From assembly GCA_958296195.1 (NCBI GenBank), contig OY282455.1:1612001-1676000 (forward strand): a stretch of DNA of 64,000 bases. Direction: 5' to 3'. The DNA comes from an uncultured Pseudomonadales bacterium. GTDB taxonomy: Bacteria > Pseudomonadota > Gammaproteobacteria > Pseudomonadales > Azotimanducaceae. Both the position numbers and the translations under genes were made by a program. Below the pieces are notes generated by a model. It was not told the DNA's origin and did not search any database. It saw only the letters and a program-made list of their open reading frames with translations. Shown here one piece after another: positions 33,524 to 42,356 of the stretch (the stretch's first letter is position 1; every line of letters starts with the position of its first letter).

Positions 33524-33914
33524 TTCGCTGCCGTCCACGCCCTGGGCTCCCCTCCCCTGGGCGCCCCTCCCCTGCACCCACGCCCAACGGGCCGGCTCCA
33601 GCCCGCATATTGCACCAAGCCGCCGGCCCCAAAAACCCAAGCGTGGGGTACTATGAGGACCGAGTTCTTGAACACTGTCGTAGCTGTTTTCCCCACCTAC
33701 GGCGGGAGATCGAGTGCTCTCTATGTTCCGACCGCGGCAAGCGCACAACTACGTCGTCACAGAAGAATGCAAGTAGGCGCCATACGACAACCTAGCCTTA
33801 GGACCTTGCCTCCATATCCATTCCCGACTACGGGCGTTCGGTGCGGCTTCCCGCAGCGCCTCTCGGTAGAGAGGGGTGCCGAATCGATGCGCGTAGTTCA
33901 CAAGGAATTTGGAC
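33524..33914. other. 391-base gap between ipdC and the EchA20-like gene
   Basis: No convincing gene. Small open frames here lack family features, although one (33610-33795) shows a short Cys-rich stretch. A short GC-rich direct repeat (CCCCTCCCCTG twice, near 33550) is present. An AAGGA ribosome site ends 8 bases before the next ATG. The gap may carry a separate promoter for the second half of the operon. Confidence 0.4.
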
Positions 33915-34676
33915 ATGCCCTTTGAAGTGGAGGTTCAAGACGGCATCGGCGAGATCGTCTTCAACCATCCGCCGGTCAACGCCTTCGATTCCCGGATGTG
34001 GCTGGAGCTGCCGGACATCGTTTACGGGTTGGCGCGGCGCAAGGAGGTGCGCTGCCTGCTGATTCGGGCCGAAGGCAAGGGGTTCTGCGCCGGGGTCGAT
34101 ATCAAGGAGCTGCAGGCGGCACCGAACAAGATCGTCGATGTGAACCGGGGCAACTTTCTCAGCTACCAGGCGGTGCATCGCTGCGAGCTGCCGGTGGTGG
34201 CCGCCCCGCACGGCTTCGTGCTCGGCGGCGGCATCGGCGTCTGCGGCGCCAGCGACGCCATCATCGCCGCCGACGACGCCTACTTCGCCCTGCCCGAAAT
34301 AGACCGCGGCGCCATGGGCGGCGCGGCCCACATGCAGCGCATCCTGCCGCATCCCAGAGTGCGCGCCGCCTTCCTCACCGGCGGGCGCATATCCGCCGAG
34401 GAGGCTTGGCGGCTCGGCGGAGTGGAGCGCGTGGCGCCTAGGGACGAGCACCTAGCCGCCGCCCGCGAGTTCGCCGCCGTCATCGCCGCCAAGAGCCGCG
34501 ACGCCCTGCGCATCGCCAAGCAGGCCCTCAACGGCATCGAGGCGTTCGACGTGGACCAGTCCTACCGCTGGGAGCAGGGCTTCACCTTCGAGATGTACAT
34601 GCATGAGGATTCGCAAGCCGCCCGCGACGCCTTCGTCCATTCCGGCAGCGCCGCCAAGTTCGACAAGTCAGAGTAA
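33915..34676 (+). CDS. echA20: EchA20-like enoyl-CoA hydratase family, ring D hydrolase
   Basis: 253 residues, crotonase fold. EIVFNHPPVNAFDSRMW at the N terminus, the oxyanion segments GKGFCAGVDIKEL and HGFVLGGGIGVCGASD, and ALPEIDRGAMGGAAHM. EchA20 hydrolyses ring D of HIEC-CoA in the C/D-ring pathway; the assignment rests on the neighbouring ipdABC, fadA6 and ipdF genes as well as the fold. The ATG at 33915 is chosen for its upstream AAGGA. A generic enoyl-CoA hydratase is the alternative. Confidence 0.78.
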   Translation: MPFEVEVQDGIGEIVFNHPPVNAFDSRMWLELPDIVYGLARRKEVRCLLIRAEGKGFCAGVDIKELQAAPNKIVDVNRGNFLSYQAVHRCELPVVAAPHGFVLGGGIGVCGASDAIIAADDAYFALPEIDRGAMGGAAHMQRILPHPRVRAAFLTGGRISAEEAWRLGGVERVAPRDEHLAAAREFAAVIAAKSRDALRIAKQALNGIEAFDVDQSYRWEQGFTFEMYMHEDSQAARDAFVHSGSAAKFDKSE

Positions 34677-34755
34677 ACTCGCTATGGATTCGGATTCTGC
34701 AGCGACGCGACGGAATCCAGCGGCCGGCCAAGCTGGAACCTAGGAGAACGGCAAC

Positions 34756-35907
34756 ATGGCGGAAGCCTACATCATCGACGCTTTGCGCACCCCCACGGGC
34801 CGTCGCCGGGGCGGGCTGGCCGAGCTGCACCCGGCTGACTTGGGCGGCCATGCGCTTAAAGCCTTGGTGGAGCGCAACGCCGTGCCGGCCGAGGATTACG
34901 AAGACGTGATGTTCGGCTGCGTTGACACCATCGGCCCGCTGGCCGGGGACATCGCCCGCACCTGCTGGCTGGCGGCCGGGCTGCCGCTGCATGTGCCGGG
35001 CGTGACCATAGACCGGCAGTGCGGCTCCTCCCAGCAAGCGGTGCATTTCGCCGCCCAAGCCGTACTGAGCGGCACTTGCGACGTGGTGGCGGCCGGCGGT
35101 GTGCAGACCATGAGCCAAATCCCCATTTCCGCAGCCATGCTGGCCGGCGCGGAATACGGCTTTGGCGACCCCTTCACCGGCTCCCCCGGCTGGGTGGGGC
35201 GGTTCGGCGACGGCCTCGTCACGCAGTTCAACTCCGCCGAGATGATCGCCGAGAAGTGGGGGTTCTCGCGGCGGGACCTGGAGCAGTTCGCCCTCACCTC
35301 CAACGAACGGGCCGTGCGCGCCATTGATGAGGGACGCTTTGACCGGGAGATCGTGCCCATAAACGGCTTGGCGATGGACGAGACGCCGCGCCGCGGCACC
35401 AGCCTGGCGGCCATGGCGGAGCTTAAGCCGCTGCAGGAGGGCGGGCGCATCACCGCCGCGGTGTCTAGCCAGACCTGTGATGCGGCGGCGGCGCTGCTGA
35501 TTTGCTCGGAGGCCGCCGTGGCCCGCTACGCGCTTCGGCCACGCGCCCGCATCCACCATCTCAGTGTGCTGGCCGACGACCCCATCTGGATGCTGACCGC
35601 GCCCATACCGGCGACGGCAAGGGCCATGCAAAAGGCCGGCATGTCCCTGGAGCAGATCGACTTGGTGGAGATCAACGAAGCCTTCGCCCCAGTGGTGATG
35701 GCTTGGCTGGCGGAGACCGGGTATGACCACGGCAAGACCAACGTGAACGGCGGCGCCATAGCCCTCGGCCATCCTTTGGGCGCCACCGGCGCCAAGCTGA
35801 TGACGACGTTGCTGCATGAGCTTGAACACAGGGGCGGGCGCTGGGGCTTGCAAACCATGTGCGAAGGCGGCGGGCAGGCCAACGTCACCATCATCGAGCG
35901 GCTCTAG
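34756..35907 (+). CDS. fadA6: FadA6-like thiolase
   Basis: 383 residues, thiolase family. Nucleophilic Cys in DRQCGSSQQAV, His in NGGAIALGHPLGATGAKL, and second Cys in MCEGGGQANV. FadA6 thiolyses the ring-opened product after IpdAB in steroid C/D-ring degradation. It lies 79 bases after the EchA20-like gene and 20 bases before an SDR, on the same strand. Confidence 0.85.
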   Translation: MAEAYIIDALRTPTGRRRGGLAELHPADLGGHALKALVERNAVPAEDYEDVMFGCVDTIGPLAGDIARTCWLAAGLPLHVPGVTIDRQCGSSQQAVHFAAQAVLSGTCDVVAAGGVQTMSQIPISAAMLAGAEYGFGDPFTGSPGWVGRFGDGLVTQFNSAEMIAEKWGFSRRDLEQFALTSNERAVRAIDEGRFDREIVPINGLAMDETPRRGTSLAAMAELKPLQEGGRITAAVSSQTCDAAAALLICSEAAVARYALRPRARIHHLSVLADDPIWMLTAPIPATARAMQKAGMSLEQIDLVEINEAFAPVVMAWLAETGYDHGKTNVNGGAIALGHPLGATGAKLMTTLLHELEHRGGRWGLQTMCEGGGQANVTIIERL

Positions 35908-35927
35908 AGCGCCATGCGGGAGAGGAA

Positions 35928-36809
35928 ATGACCAGTTTGTGCGCCGGCCGAACGGCCATCGTCACCGGCGCCGGCAACGGGCTGGGCAAGAGCTACGCCT
36001 TGGCCTTGGCCGCCGCCGGCGCGAACGTCGTGGTCAACGACATCAACCCCAGCACCGCCGCCGCAACTGTGGCGGCAATCCAAACCGCCGGCGGCCACGC
36101 GCTGGCCAACACCGACGACATTACTTCCCACGCAAAGGCTGGGCGCATCCTGCAAGCGGCGCTGGACGCCTACGACGACGTCCATGTCGTGGTCAACAAC
36201 GCCGGCATCTGCCGGGACCGCATGTTCGCCAGCCTCTCGGAGGAGGATTGGGATGCGGTCATCGCCGTTCACTTGAAGGGGCACTTCTGCTTGTCCAGCC
36301 ATGCGGCCCGGTACTGGCGCACCCAATCCAAGAGCGGCGCGACGGTCAGCGGGCGCATCATCAACACCAGCTCCGGCGCCGGGCTGCTCGGCTCCGTCGG
36401 CCAGTCCAATTACTCGGCGGCCAAGGGTGGCATCCTGAGCCTGACGTTGGTGCAGGCGGCGGAACTCGGACGCTACGGCGTCACCGCCAACGCCCTCGCC
36501 CCCCAAGCCCGCACCGGCATGACCGAGGTGGTCTTCGCGGACATGATGAAGGTTCCCGAGGACGGCAGCTTTGACCGCTACCATCCGGACAATGCGGCAC
36601 CCTTGGTAGTGTGGCTGGCCAGCGCAGTGTCGGGCGGAGTGACTGGCCGCTGCTTCGAGATTTTCGGCGGCAAGCTCTCCATCGCCGATGGCTGGCGCAA
36701 GGGCCGGGAGCACGACAAGGGTACACGCCTAGAGGCGGAGGAGCTCGGTGAAGTGATCGAAAAGCTGGTTGACGAAGCCTCAGTGCCGGCGCCAGTGTAC
36801 GGCGCTTGA
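35928..36809 (+). CDS. SDR of the MFE/17-beta-HSD4-like hydroxyacyl-CoA dehydrogenase type
   Basis: 293 residues from the ATG at 35928, with GAGAGGAA just upstream. VTGAGNGLGKSYALALAAAG and VVVNDI resemble the dehydrogenase domain of multifunctional enzyme type 2 and the mycobacterial Rv3548c-type SDR. The active site is SNYSAAKGGI with a Ser in NTSSGAG. Likely a 3-hydroxyacyl-CoA dehydrogenase acting on side-chain or ring-opened steroid CoA esters. Confidence 0.82.
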   Translation: MTSLCAGRTAIVTGAGNGLGKSYALALAAAGANVVVNDINPSTAAATVAAIQTAGGHALANTDDITSHAKAGRILQAALDAYDDVHVVVNNAGICRDRMFASLSEEDWDAVIAVHLKGHFCLSSHAARYWRTQSKSGATVSGRIINTSSGAGLLGSVGQSNYSAAKGGILSLTLVQAAELGRYGVTANALAPQARTGMTEVVFADMMKVPEDGSFDRYHPDNAAPLVVWLASAVSGGVTGRCFEIFGGKLSIADGWRKGREHDKGTRLEAEELGEVIEKLVDEASVPAPVYGA

Positions 36810-36968
36810 CCGATGCCCAGCCCAACTCCGCAATCCAACCATCTTTTCAAGCCGCCTCCCGTGAGCAGAGGCCGGCGGCAACCGCTATGGCAATGCAAAA
36901 TTCGGGGTGGGCAGCCGAAGTTTGGCGGTTGCCGAGCAGCGCCAACCGCCGCTTAGAGCGCCGGCAGC

Positions 36969-37754
36969 GTGCCGAACCTATCCACTCCGCCTGAATATCC
37001 CTCCAGCCATGACCTGCTGGCCGGGCGCCGGGTGGTCATCACCGCCGCGGCGGGCACCGGCATCGGCTACGCTGCCGCCAAGCGCTGCATGGAGGAAGGC
37101 GCGGAGGTGCTGATTTCCGACATCCATGAAGCCCGTTTGCAAGCGGCGGCCAAAAGCCTAAGGGAGGAGGTCGGCGCAAGCCCAGCCATCCAACTCTGCA
37201 ACGTGACCGTGCAGGACGAAGTGGACGCCCTGTTCGCAGCCGCAGCGGCAACCTTCGGGACGGTGGACGTCGTCATCAACAACGCCGGCCTCGGCGGCAC
37301 CGCCAACTTGGTCGATATGACGGATGAGCACTGGTCCAGAGTGCTGGACGTCACCCTGAACGGCACCTTCCGCATGACGCGGGCGGCCATGCAAGCCATG
37401 CGCAGCGGCGGCGGAGTGATCGTCAACAACGCCTCGGTGCTGGGCTGGCGGGCGCAGAAGGGGCAAGCCCACTACGCGGCGGCCAAGGCCGGGGTGATGG
37501 CGTTGACCCGCTGCGCCGCCTTGGAAGGCGCGGAGTTCGGGGTGCGCGTCAACGCCGTGGCGCCCAGCTTGGCGATGCATCCCTTCCTCGCCAAGGTGAC
37601 CACCGAGGAGTTGCTGCGTGACCTGGAGTCCCGGGAAGCCTATGGCCGCGCCGCCGAAGTCTGGGAGGTGGCCAACGTCATGGTGTTCCTGGCCAGCGGC
37701 TATTCCTCCTACATGACCGGGGAGACGCTGTCCGTCTCCAGCCAGCGGGCCTAG
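36969..37754 (+). CDS. ipdF: IpdF-like SDR (5-hydroxy-HIC-CoA dehydrogenase)
   Basis: 261 residues from a GTG at 36969. The cofactor motif is the unusual ITAAAGTGIG (in place of TGxxxGIG), and VIVNNASVLGWRAQ plus HYAAAKAGVMALTRCAA match the mycobacterial IpdF (Rv3559c) pattern closely. IpdF oxidises the 5-hydroxyl of the C/D-ring CoA thioester before IpdC acts. The 159 bases upstream carry no gene and may hold an internal promoter. Confidence 0.87.
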   Translation: MPNLSTPPEYPSSHDLLAGRRVVITAAAGTGIGYAAAKRCMEEGAEVLISDIHEARLQAAAKSLREEVGASPAIQLCNVTVQDEVDALFAAAAATFGTVDVVINNAGLGGTANLVDMTDEHWSRVLDVTLNGTFRMTRAAMQAMRSGGGVIVNNASVLGWRAQKGQAHYAAAKAGVMALTRCAALEGAEFGVRVNAVAPSLAMHPFLAKVTTEELLRDLESREAYGRAAEVWEVANVMVFLASGYSSYMTGETLSVSSQRA

Positions 37755-37862
37755 CCATGCCCGGGCTCCAAGTTGGCGCTGGCCGGCTGCTTACGCCCGA
37801 AATGGACGCCGCAGGGCCGGGGCCGCGGGTGCGGATGCTGTAACAGGCTGAGGTTGTTGGCG

Positions 37863-38315
37863 ATGAAACTGATCGTAAATTTGTCGGAACTGGAAGGCGC
37901 CGTCGGCAAACGCCTCGGCCCCACCGACTGGCTGCGCTTGGAGCAGTCGCGCATCGATCAGTTCGCCGACGCCACCGACGACCATCAGTGGATTCACGTC
38001 GATGTGGAGCGAGCCAAGCAGGGGCCGTTCGGGGGCACCATCGCCCACGGCTACCTAACGCTGGCCTTGGTGAACAAATTCCTGCCCGAATTGCTCGAGG
38101 TGCAGGGCGCCGCCATGGGCGTCAACTACGGCTGCGGCAAGGTGCGCTTTCCCGCGCCGGCGCCGGCTGGGTCGCGCATCAGAGGGTTGGGCGAGGTCCT
38201 GGAGGTCGCGCCGGTGCAGGGCGGCCGGCAGATGATCGTGCGCGTCACCGTGGAGATGGAGGGACAGGAGCGGCCCGCCTGCGTTGCCGAAACCATCAGC
38301 CGCTTTTATGGATAA
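37863..38315 (+). CDS. MaoC-like (R)-specific enoyl-CoA hydratase
   Basis: 150 residues from the ATG at 37863, hot-dog fold. The hydratase-2 signature is FADATDDHQWIHVDVERA, with Asp and His catalytic residues, followed by PFGGTIAHGYLTLAL. Hydrates a trans-2-enoyl-CoA, most likely in steroid side-chain or ring-derived acid oxidation. Its 3' end overlaps the convergent small frame at 38306 by about 10 bases. Confidence 0.88.
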   Translation: MKLIVNLSELEGAVGKRLGPTDWLRLEQSRIDQFADATDDHQWIHVDVERAKQGPFGGTIAHGYLTLALVNKFLPELLEVQGAAMGVNYGCGKVRFPAPAPAGSRIRGLGEVLEVAPVQGGRQMIVRVTVEMEGQERPACVAETISRFYG

Positions 38316-38647
38316 GCCGGCAGCGCGTCGTTTGGCGGTCCCCGCCGATGCAGCCGCCAGTCGGCGTTTTCAGCTTCCAAGTAAAACGCCTCGTCCAGAT
38401 AGCCGCCGTAAGCCTCCAGCAGGAACGCCGTGGACTTCGGCTCCAGCGGGCGCTTGGGCTGCATGGCGCACTGCACGTCCGCAAATAGCGACGCAGCGGA
38501 CGGCGCATCGCCGGGGTTGACGGCCCTTCCCACATGCACCGCCCACAAAAAGCTCCTTGACGGCGGCAGCCCCAGCAGGGCGGCAAACGGCTGCGCGAAA
38601 TCCAAGGCCGCCACCGTCCCGCACGCGGGCTGCGCCAGCCGCAGCAA
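38306..38647 (-). CDS. Hypothetical protein, in frame after the dctM stop
   Basis: 113 codons from a TTG at 38647. The frame is the direct in-frame continuation of dctM after its TAG (38663-38665), with five codons between. Composition reads as normal protein (for example STAFLLEAYGGYLDEAFYLE), unlike the other frames. No family recognised. It could be a separate small gene, or a former extension of a neighbouring protein. No good ribosome site is visible for the TTG. Confidence 0.4.
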   Translation of the reverse strand: MLRLAQPACGTVAALDFAQPFAALLGLPPSRSFLWAVHVGRAVNPGDAPSAASLFADVQCAMQPKRPLEPKSTAFLLEAYGGYLDEAFYLEAENADWRLHRRGPPNDALPAYP

Positions 38648-38662
38648 GGCAACGCCGCGGCC

Positions 38663-39985
38663 CTACCCCCCGTAGAACCGCTGCGGCAGCCAGAGGGCGA
38701 TTTGCGGGAAGGCCATCACCAGAGCTAGGGCGAGGCACATCACCAGCACGAAGGGGGTGATGGATTTGTAGATGTCCAGCAGGCTGATTTCCGGCGGGGC
38801 CATGGCCCGCATGAGGAACAGGTTGTAGCCGAAGGGCGGAGTCATATAGGCCACTTGGCAGGTGATGGTGTAGAGCACGCCGTACCAGATGGGGTCGAAG
38901 CCGAGGGCCACGGCCAGCGGGACGTACAGGGGCGCGACGATGACCAGCATGGCGGTGTCGTCCAGGAACATGCCCATCACCAGGTAGGACAGCTGCATCA
39001 TGATGAGCACCGCCAAGGGGCTTAGCAGCCAATGGTCGATGAACAGGGCTTCGATGGCCTTGACCGCCCCCAGCCCGTCGAACACAGCGCCGAAGCACAG
39101 CGCCGCCAGGATGATCCACATGAACATGCAGCTGATGCCGAGGCTCTTGCGCAGCGTGTCCTCCATCACCTGCCGGGTCAGGCGGCCCTTCGCCAAGGCG
39201 GCGAAGGTGGCGGCGGCGGCGCCGACGGCGGAGCTTTCCACCAAGCTGGTGACGCCCAGCAGGAACAGGCCGGTCATGGAGAAGAAAATCAACAGCGGCA
39301 GCAAGCCGGAGCGCAGCAGCTTCAGCTTCTCCGCCAAGGGCAGCCGCCGCTCCGCCGCCGGCAGGGGCGGCCCTAGATTGGGCTGAAGCCGGCAACGGAT
39401 GACGATGTACAGCACGAACAGCGCCGCCAACAGCAAGCCGGGAAACACCCCGGCCAGCCACAGCTGGCCGACCGGCTGCCGGGCGATCATCCCGTACAGC
39501 ACCAGCACCACGCTGGGCGGCACCAGAATACCGAGGGAGCTGCCGGCCTGCACCACGCCGGTGATCATCACCTTGTCGTAGCCGCGCCGCAGCATCTCCG
39601 GCAGGGCGATGCTGGCGCCGATGGCCATGCCCGCCACGCTTAAGCCGTTCATCGCCGAAATCACCACCATCAGGCCGATGGTGCCGATGGCCAAGCCGCC
39701 CCTGAGCGGCCCAAACCAAACGTGGAAGGCGCGGTACAGATCCCCGGCGATGCCGGACTCCGACAGCATGTAGCCCATGTAGATGAACAGCGGCAGGGTC
39801 AGCAGTGCATACCAGTTGAACAGCTTGAAGGCGGCGCTGAATGGCAGTTCCACCCCGCCCACGCCCCACAGCGCCAAGGCGAAGACAGCGGCGATAAAGC
39901 CGATGACGCCGAACACCCGCTGGCCGGTGAGCAGCATCAGCAGCATGGAGGCGAACATCAGCAGGCCGACGAGTTCGTAGCTCAC
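38663..39985 (-). CDS. dctM: TRAP transporter large permease (DctM)
   Basis: 440 residues, strongly hydrophobic with about 12 predicted membrane helices. IGFIAAVFALALWG near the N terminus, then GMAIGASIALPEML, GSSLGILVPPSVVLVLYGM and FLDDTAMLVIVAPLYVPLA are typical of DctM. It forms the sodium-driven channel subunit of a TRAP importer for organic acids. dctQ lies 124 bases upstream, and the receptor gene dctP lies about 7 kb away on the same strand, with unrelated genes between. Confidence 0.93.
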   Translation of the reverse strand: MSYELVGLLMFASMLLMLLTGQRVFGVIGFIAAVFALALWGVGGVELPFSAAFKLFNWYALLTLPLFIYMGYMLSESGIAGDLYRAFHVWFGPLRGGLAIGTIGLMVVISAMNGLSVAGMAIGASIALPEMLRRGYDKVMITGVVQAGSSLGILVPPSVVLVLYGMIARQPVGQLWLAGVFPGLLLAALFVLYIVIRCRLQPNLGPPLPAAERRLPLAEKLKLLRSGLLPLLIFFSMTGLFLLGVTSLVESSAVGAAAATFAALAKGRLTRQVMEDTLRKSLGISCMFMWIILAALCFGAVFDGLGAVKAIEALFIDHWLLSPLAVLIMMQLSYLVMGMFLDDTAMLVIVAPLYVPLAVALGFDPIWYGVLYTITCQVAYMTPPFGYNLFLMRAMAPPEISLLDIYKSITPFVLVMCLALALVMAFPQIALWLPQRFYGG

Positions 39986-40109
39986 GGGGTCGGCCCCCTT
40001 TGGGCTGCGGCGCAGATCCCGCCCCCAAACCCGACCAGCCCGCGGCTCCCTAGTTGGATCTGAGGTGCGACCTGGACATGAACCTCCCCATGCCCCGCCA
40101 TTTGCCCGC

Positions 40110-40622
40110 TCATGGGATGGGCCTGCCCCGCGCCGCCGCCAAGTCCCTGCAGAACAGCGCCATCACCTGCAGCAGCACCAACCCGATGCCGCAGGTCATG
40201 ACAATCTTGATGGGGGCCAAGGGTGGCGCCCAAACCGAGTAGTTCCTTTGGCTGTACTCCAAGGCGTACTGAGTGCTGGAAACGCCGCCGTAAAGCAGCA
40301 CCACCAAATAGGCGATGAGGCCGACGGCGGTGATGCAGTCCAGAGCCGCCTTGGTTTTCGGCGACCAGCGGCTGTACAGCAGGTCCATCCTGACATGGGA
40401 ATCCAGCTGCAGGGAGTAGCCGCCGCCGAGCAGGTAGTAGGCGGCCAAGGTCATCTGCGCCACCTCCACGGACCAGATGAGGGGGGCGTCGAAAATGGTT
40501 CGGGAAAGGGCCGAGTACAGCAGAACGCCCATGATGACGAACACCAAGTGCATGGCGAACCGCCCGACAGCCCGGTTCAGGCGGTCAACTAGGCGAACGT
40601 AGGTGAGGATGATGGGGGGCAA
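40110..40622 (-). CDS. dctQ: TRAP transporter small permease (DctQ)
   Basis: 170 residues with four hydrophobic helices. The segment IWSVEVAQMTLAAYYLLGGGYSLQLDSHVRMDL matches the DctQ signature region, with ALDCITAVGLIAYLVVLLYGG in the third helix. Works with DctM. Its 5' side at 40623 marks the left border of the foreign gene block that separates it from dctP. Confidence 0.85.
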   Translation of the reverse strand: MPPIILTYVRLVDRLNRAVGRFAMHLVFVIMGVLLYSALSRTIFDAPLIWSVEVAQMTLAAYYLLGGGYSLQLDSHVRMDLLYSRWSPKTKAALDCITAVGLIAYLVVLLYGGVSSTQYALEYSQRNYSVWAPPLAPIKIVMTCGIGLVLLQVMALFCRDLAAARGRPIP

Positions 40623-40704
40623 GGCAAGAGTTCAGCCTGTGCAGAAAATCCGTAGTGCGTTCATGAGGTTTTCCACTACCGCCCGGCGACTGATCTAAAG
40701 TCCA

Positions 40705-41934
40705 TCATGCATCGTTCCTTTTGTTAGCCGCCCTCTGCGCCCATTCACGGCCCACTGAACAACCTGCCTGGTAGGCGGCGTCCACTGCTGGGCCGGCGGA
40801 CCGCACCACGTTGTCCAAAAGGCTGGGAATGCCCGCCTCCACACCTCGCGGCATCTCCCAGAATACGCCGCTGCGCTGCAGGCGACGCCACATGTCATCT
40901 ACGTCGTCGCAGTGCGGAACCATGGCGGCCAACACCAAATCGCAAGATGCCCCTTCCCCGAAACCCCTAATGGCACCCCAAGCGGCGGCGGCAGGCAGAG
41001 TGCCGCCATTGCTCCTGAGTTCACTGCGCCGGCCTTTGTAGAAGTCCCCTTGGTCCATGTGGAAAGCCTTGGCAGCCCTTAGGGCGACGGATTTGTCGGC
41101 GTGGCGAGCCCATTCATGGTTCATCGCCTCAACCAGCCGTCTCCCGAAGAGCTGCAGGAAGAACGGGTAGCCTAAGGTCTCCCGCATGGCGATTTCCAAG
41201 GCGTCTCGATTCATGGACGCATCCTGCATTTTCAACGGCTCGACAAGGGCGCTTGAGGCCGATGCCGCGTCCAAGCGGCCCAAGGGGATTTTACGCCCCC
41301 TCTCCCAATGGGAGGCTTTGGCCGACCGCAGCGTGTCTTCCAATTCCGGGGTACCCACCAACACGAGCAGAAGTGGAGCGCCACCGCCACGCAGTTCATG
41401 GCTGGCGTTCAGAAGCTGCCGGCATGGATCTGACGCCAACATGTGGGCCTCATCAATGATCACCAAGGATGGGGCTTGAGCGGGCAGGGAAGCCAACGCT
41501 TGGGCAACAGTCCAGCCCTCATCCGTTCGGGCAGGCAGAGATAGGCGGAAGCCGAAGGCGGATGCGCTCCATCCGCGGTCCATCAGTCTTTTGCGCCAAG
41601 GCTCGGGCGCCAGCAGCCGGGCGAGTGCGTCCGAGTCGCCCCCGCAGTCCCCAGCGTTGATTCGCACGGGCATCCAACTGCGGTGTCGATCGGCGGTGAA
41701 ATCCTGAAACCAGAGCGCTAGGGCTGTCTTGCCGTTGCCTCTAGGGCCGTACAGGATGATGTTCTGGGGGATGCTTGTCCTCCCCTGCGTATCCTTGCCC
41801 TCAAGTTCCTCCGCCGCATCAACCAAGATTTGCTGCTCGGCCGCTCGCCCAGCCAAAAACGGTGGGCGAGCGCCTTCGCCCGGGCGGAAAAGTGCCCTAG
41901 GGATGGGGACCCGGCTTTCTTGGTGGCTGCTCAT
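40705..41934 (-). CDS. AAA ATPase (ORC/TniB-like P-loop) in a defence/mobile island
   Basis: 409 residues from the ATG at 41934; the 61 preceding in-frame codons read poorly. An opening FLAGRAAEQQILVDA resembles AAA_16/TniB-like ATPases. Walker A YGPRGNGKTA lies at residues 62-71, Walker B SLVIIDEAHML near residue 150, and sensor-1 LVLVGTPELEDTL follows. The rest is a helical domain ending RAANKRNDA. Such ATPases act as sensors or loaders in transposition and defence systems. It is on the same strand as the two nuclease-like genes about 420 bases upstream. Confidence 0.7.
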   Translation of the reverse strand: MSSHQESRVPIPRALFRPGEGARPPFLAGRAAEQQILVDAAEELEGKDTQGRTSIPQNIILYGPRGNGKTALALWFQDFTADRHRSWMPVRINAGDCGGDSDALARLLAPEPWRKRLMDRGWSASAFGFRLSLPARTDEGWTVAQALASLPAQAPSLVIIDEAHMLASDPCRQLLNASHELRGGGAPLLLVLVGTPELEDTLRSAKASHWERGRKIPLGRLDAASASSALVEPLKMQDASMNRDALEIAMRETLGYPFFLQLFGRRLVEAMNHEWARHADKSVALRAAKAFHMDQGDFYKGRRSELRSNGGTLPAAAAWGAIRGFGEGASCDLVLAAMVPHCDDVDDMWRRLQRSGVFWEMPRGVEAGIPSLLDNVVRSAGPAVDAAYQAGCSVGREWAQRAANKRNDA

Positions 41935-42149
41935 GCGCCAGCCTCTTGAGACAGCCCGCCCATTGTATGGAGTCAGGGCTTCTTGTCCAATGAGAAAGGA
42001 ATCAGCAGCCGTCTGCGGGCTGCGCCTCGCAAGGGCCACGACGCTCACATGTTCCAAACATCGACCACAGCGCCGCCGGCCGACTGCCGCCGCCACCGGA
42101 ACACCTTGTTCTCCCAAGTCCGCCCCTCGCGCTGGCCGAAGATGACCAT

Positions 42150-42356
42150 GTGCCCCGCCTCCGCGGCGCAGCAGTCTTTGTACCCCGCCGTCTGCTCCCC
42201 GCCTTCCTAGACTACGCCATCCAAGTGGTGCGCTTGGACGACGGACGGGACGACAGAGACGCTGGCGTCCGCAACGGGCGCTGGTGGCTAACCTTCCCGG
42301 AACCCGGTTTCCCCCACCTTATGGTGTTTCCCCGTTCTCCCCTGCCCGCCAATTAG
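42150..42356 (+). CDS. Small hypothetical protein (uncertain)
   Basis: 68 codons from a GTG at 42150, in the 418-base spacer between the AAA ATPase and the first nuclease-like gene. The product (for example FLDYAIQVVRLDDG, RWWLTFPEPGFPHLMVF) reads like a folded small protein more than a shadow frame, but there is no family match and no clear ribosome site. It ends 4 bases into the convergent nuclease gene. Confidence 0.3.
   Translation: MPRLRGAAVFVPRRLLPAFLDYAIQVVRLDDGRDDRDAGVRNGRWWLTFPEPGFPHLMVFPRSPLPAN

Noticed and set aside
33610-33925. Small open frames in the gap before the EchA20-like gene
   Set aside because: No ribosome site, no family similarity and low-quality composition; the short Cys-rich stretch alone is not enough to call a gene.
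34582-35853. 423-codon minus-strand frame over the thiolase
   Set aside because: Antisense shadow of an intact FadA6-like thiolase with all catalytic motifs.
38370-40028. 552-codon frame in another register over dctM
   Set aside because: The dctM frame has membrane helices and family motifs; this one is Gly/Arg/Ala-rich without structure.
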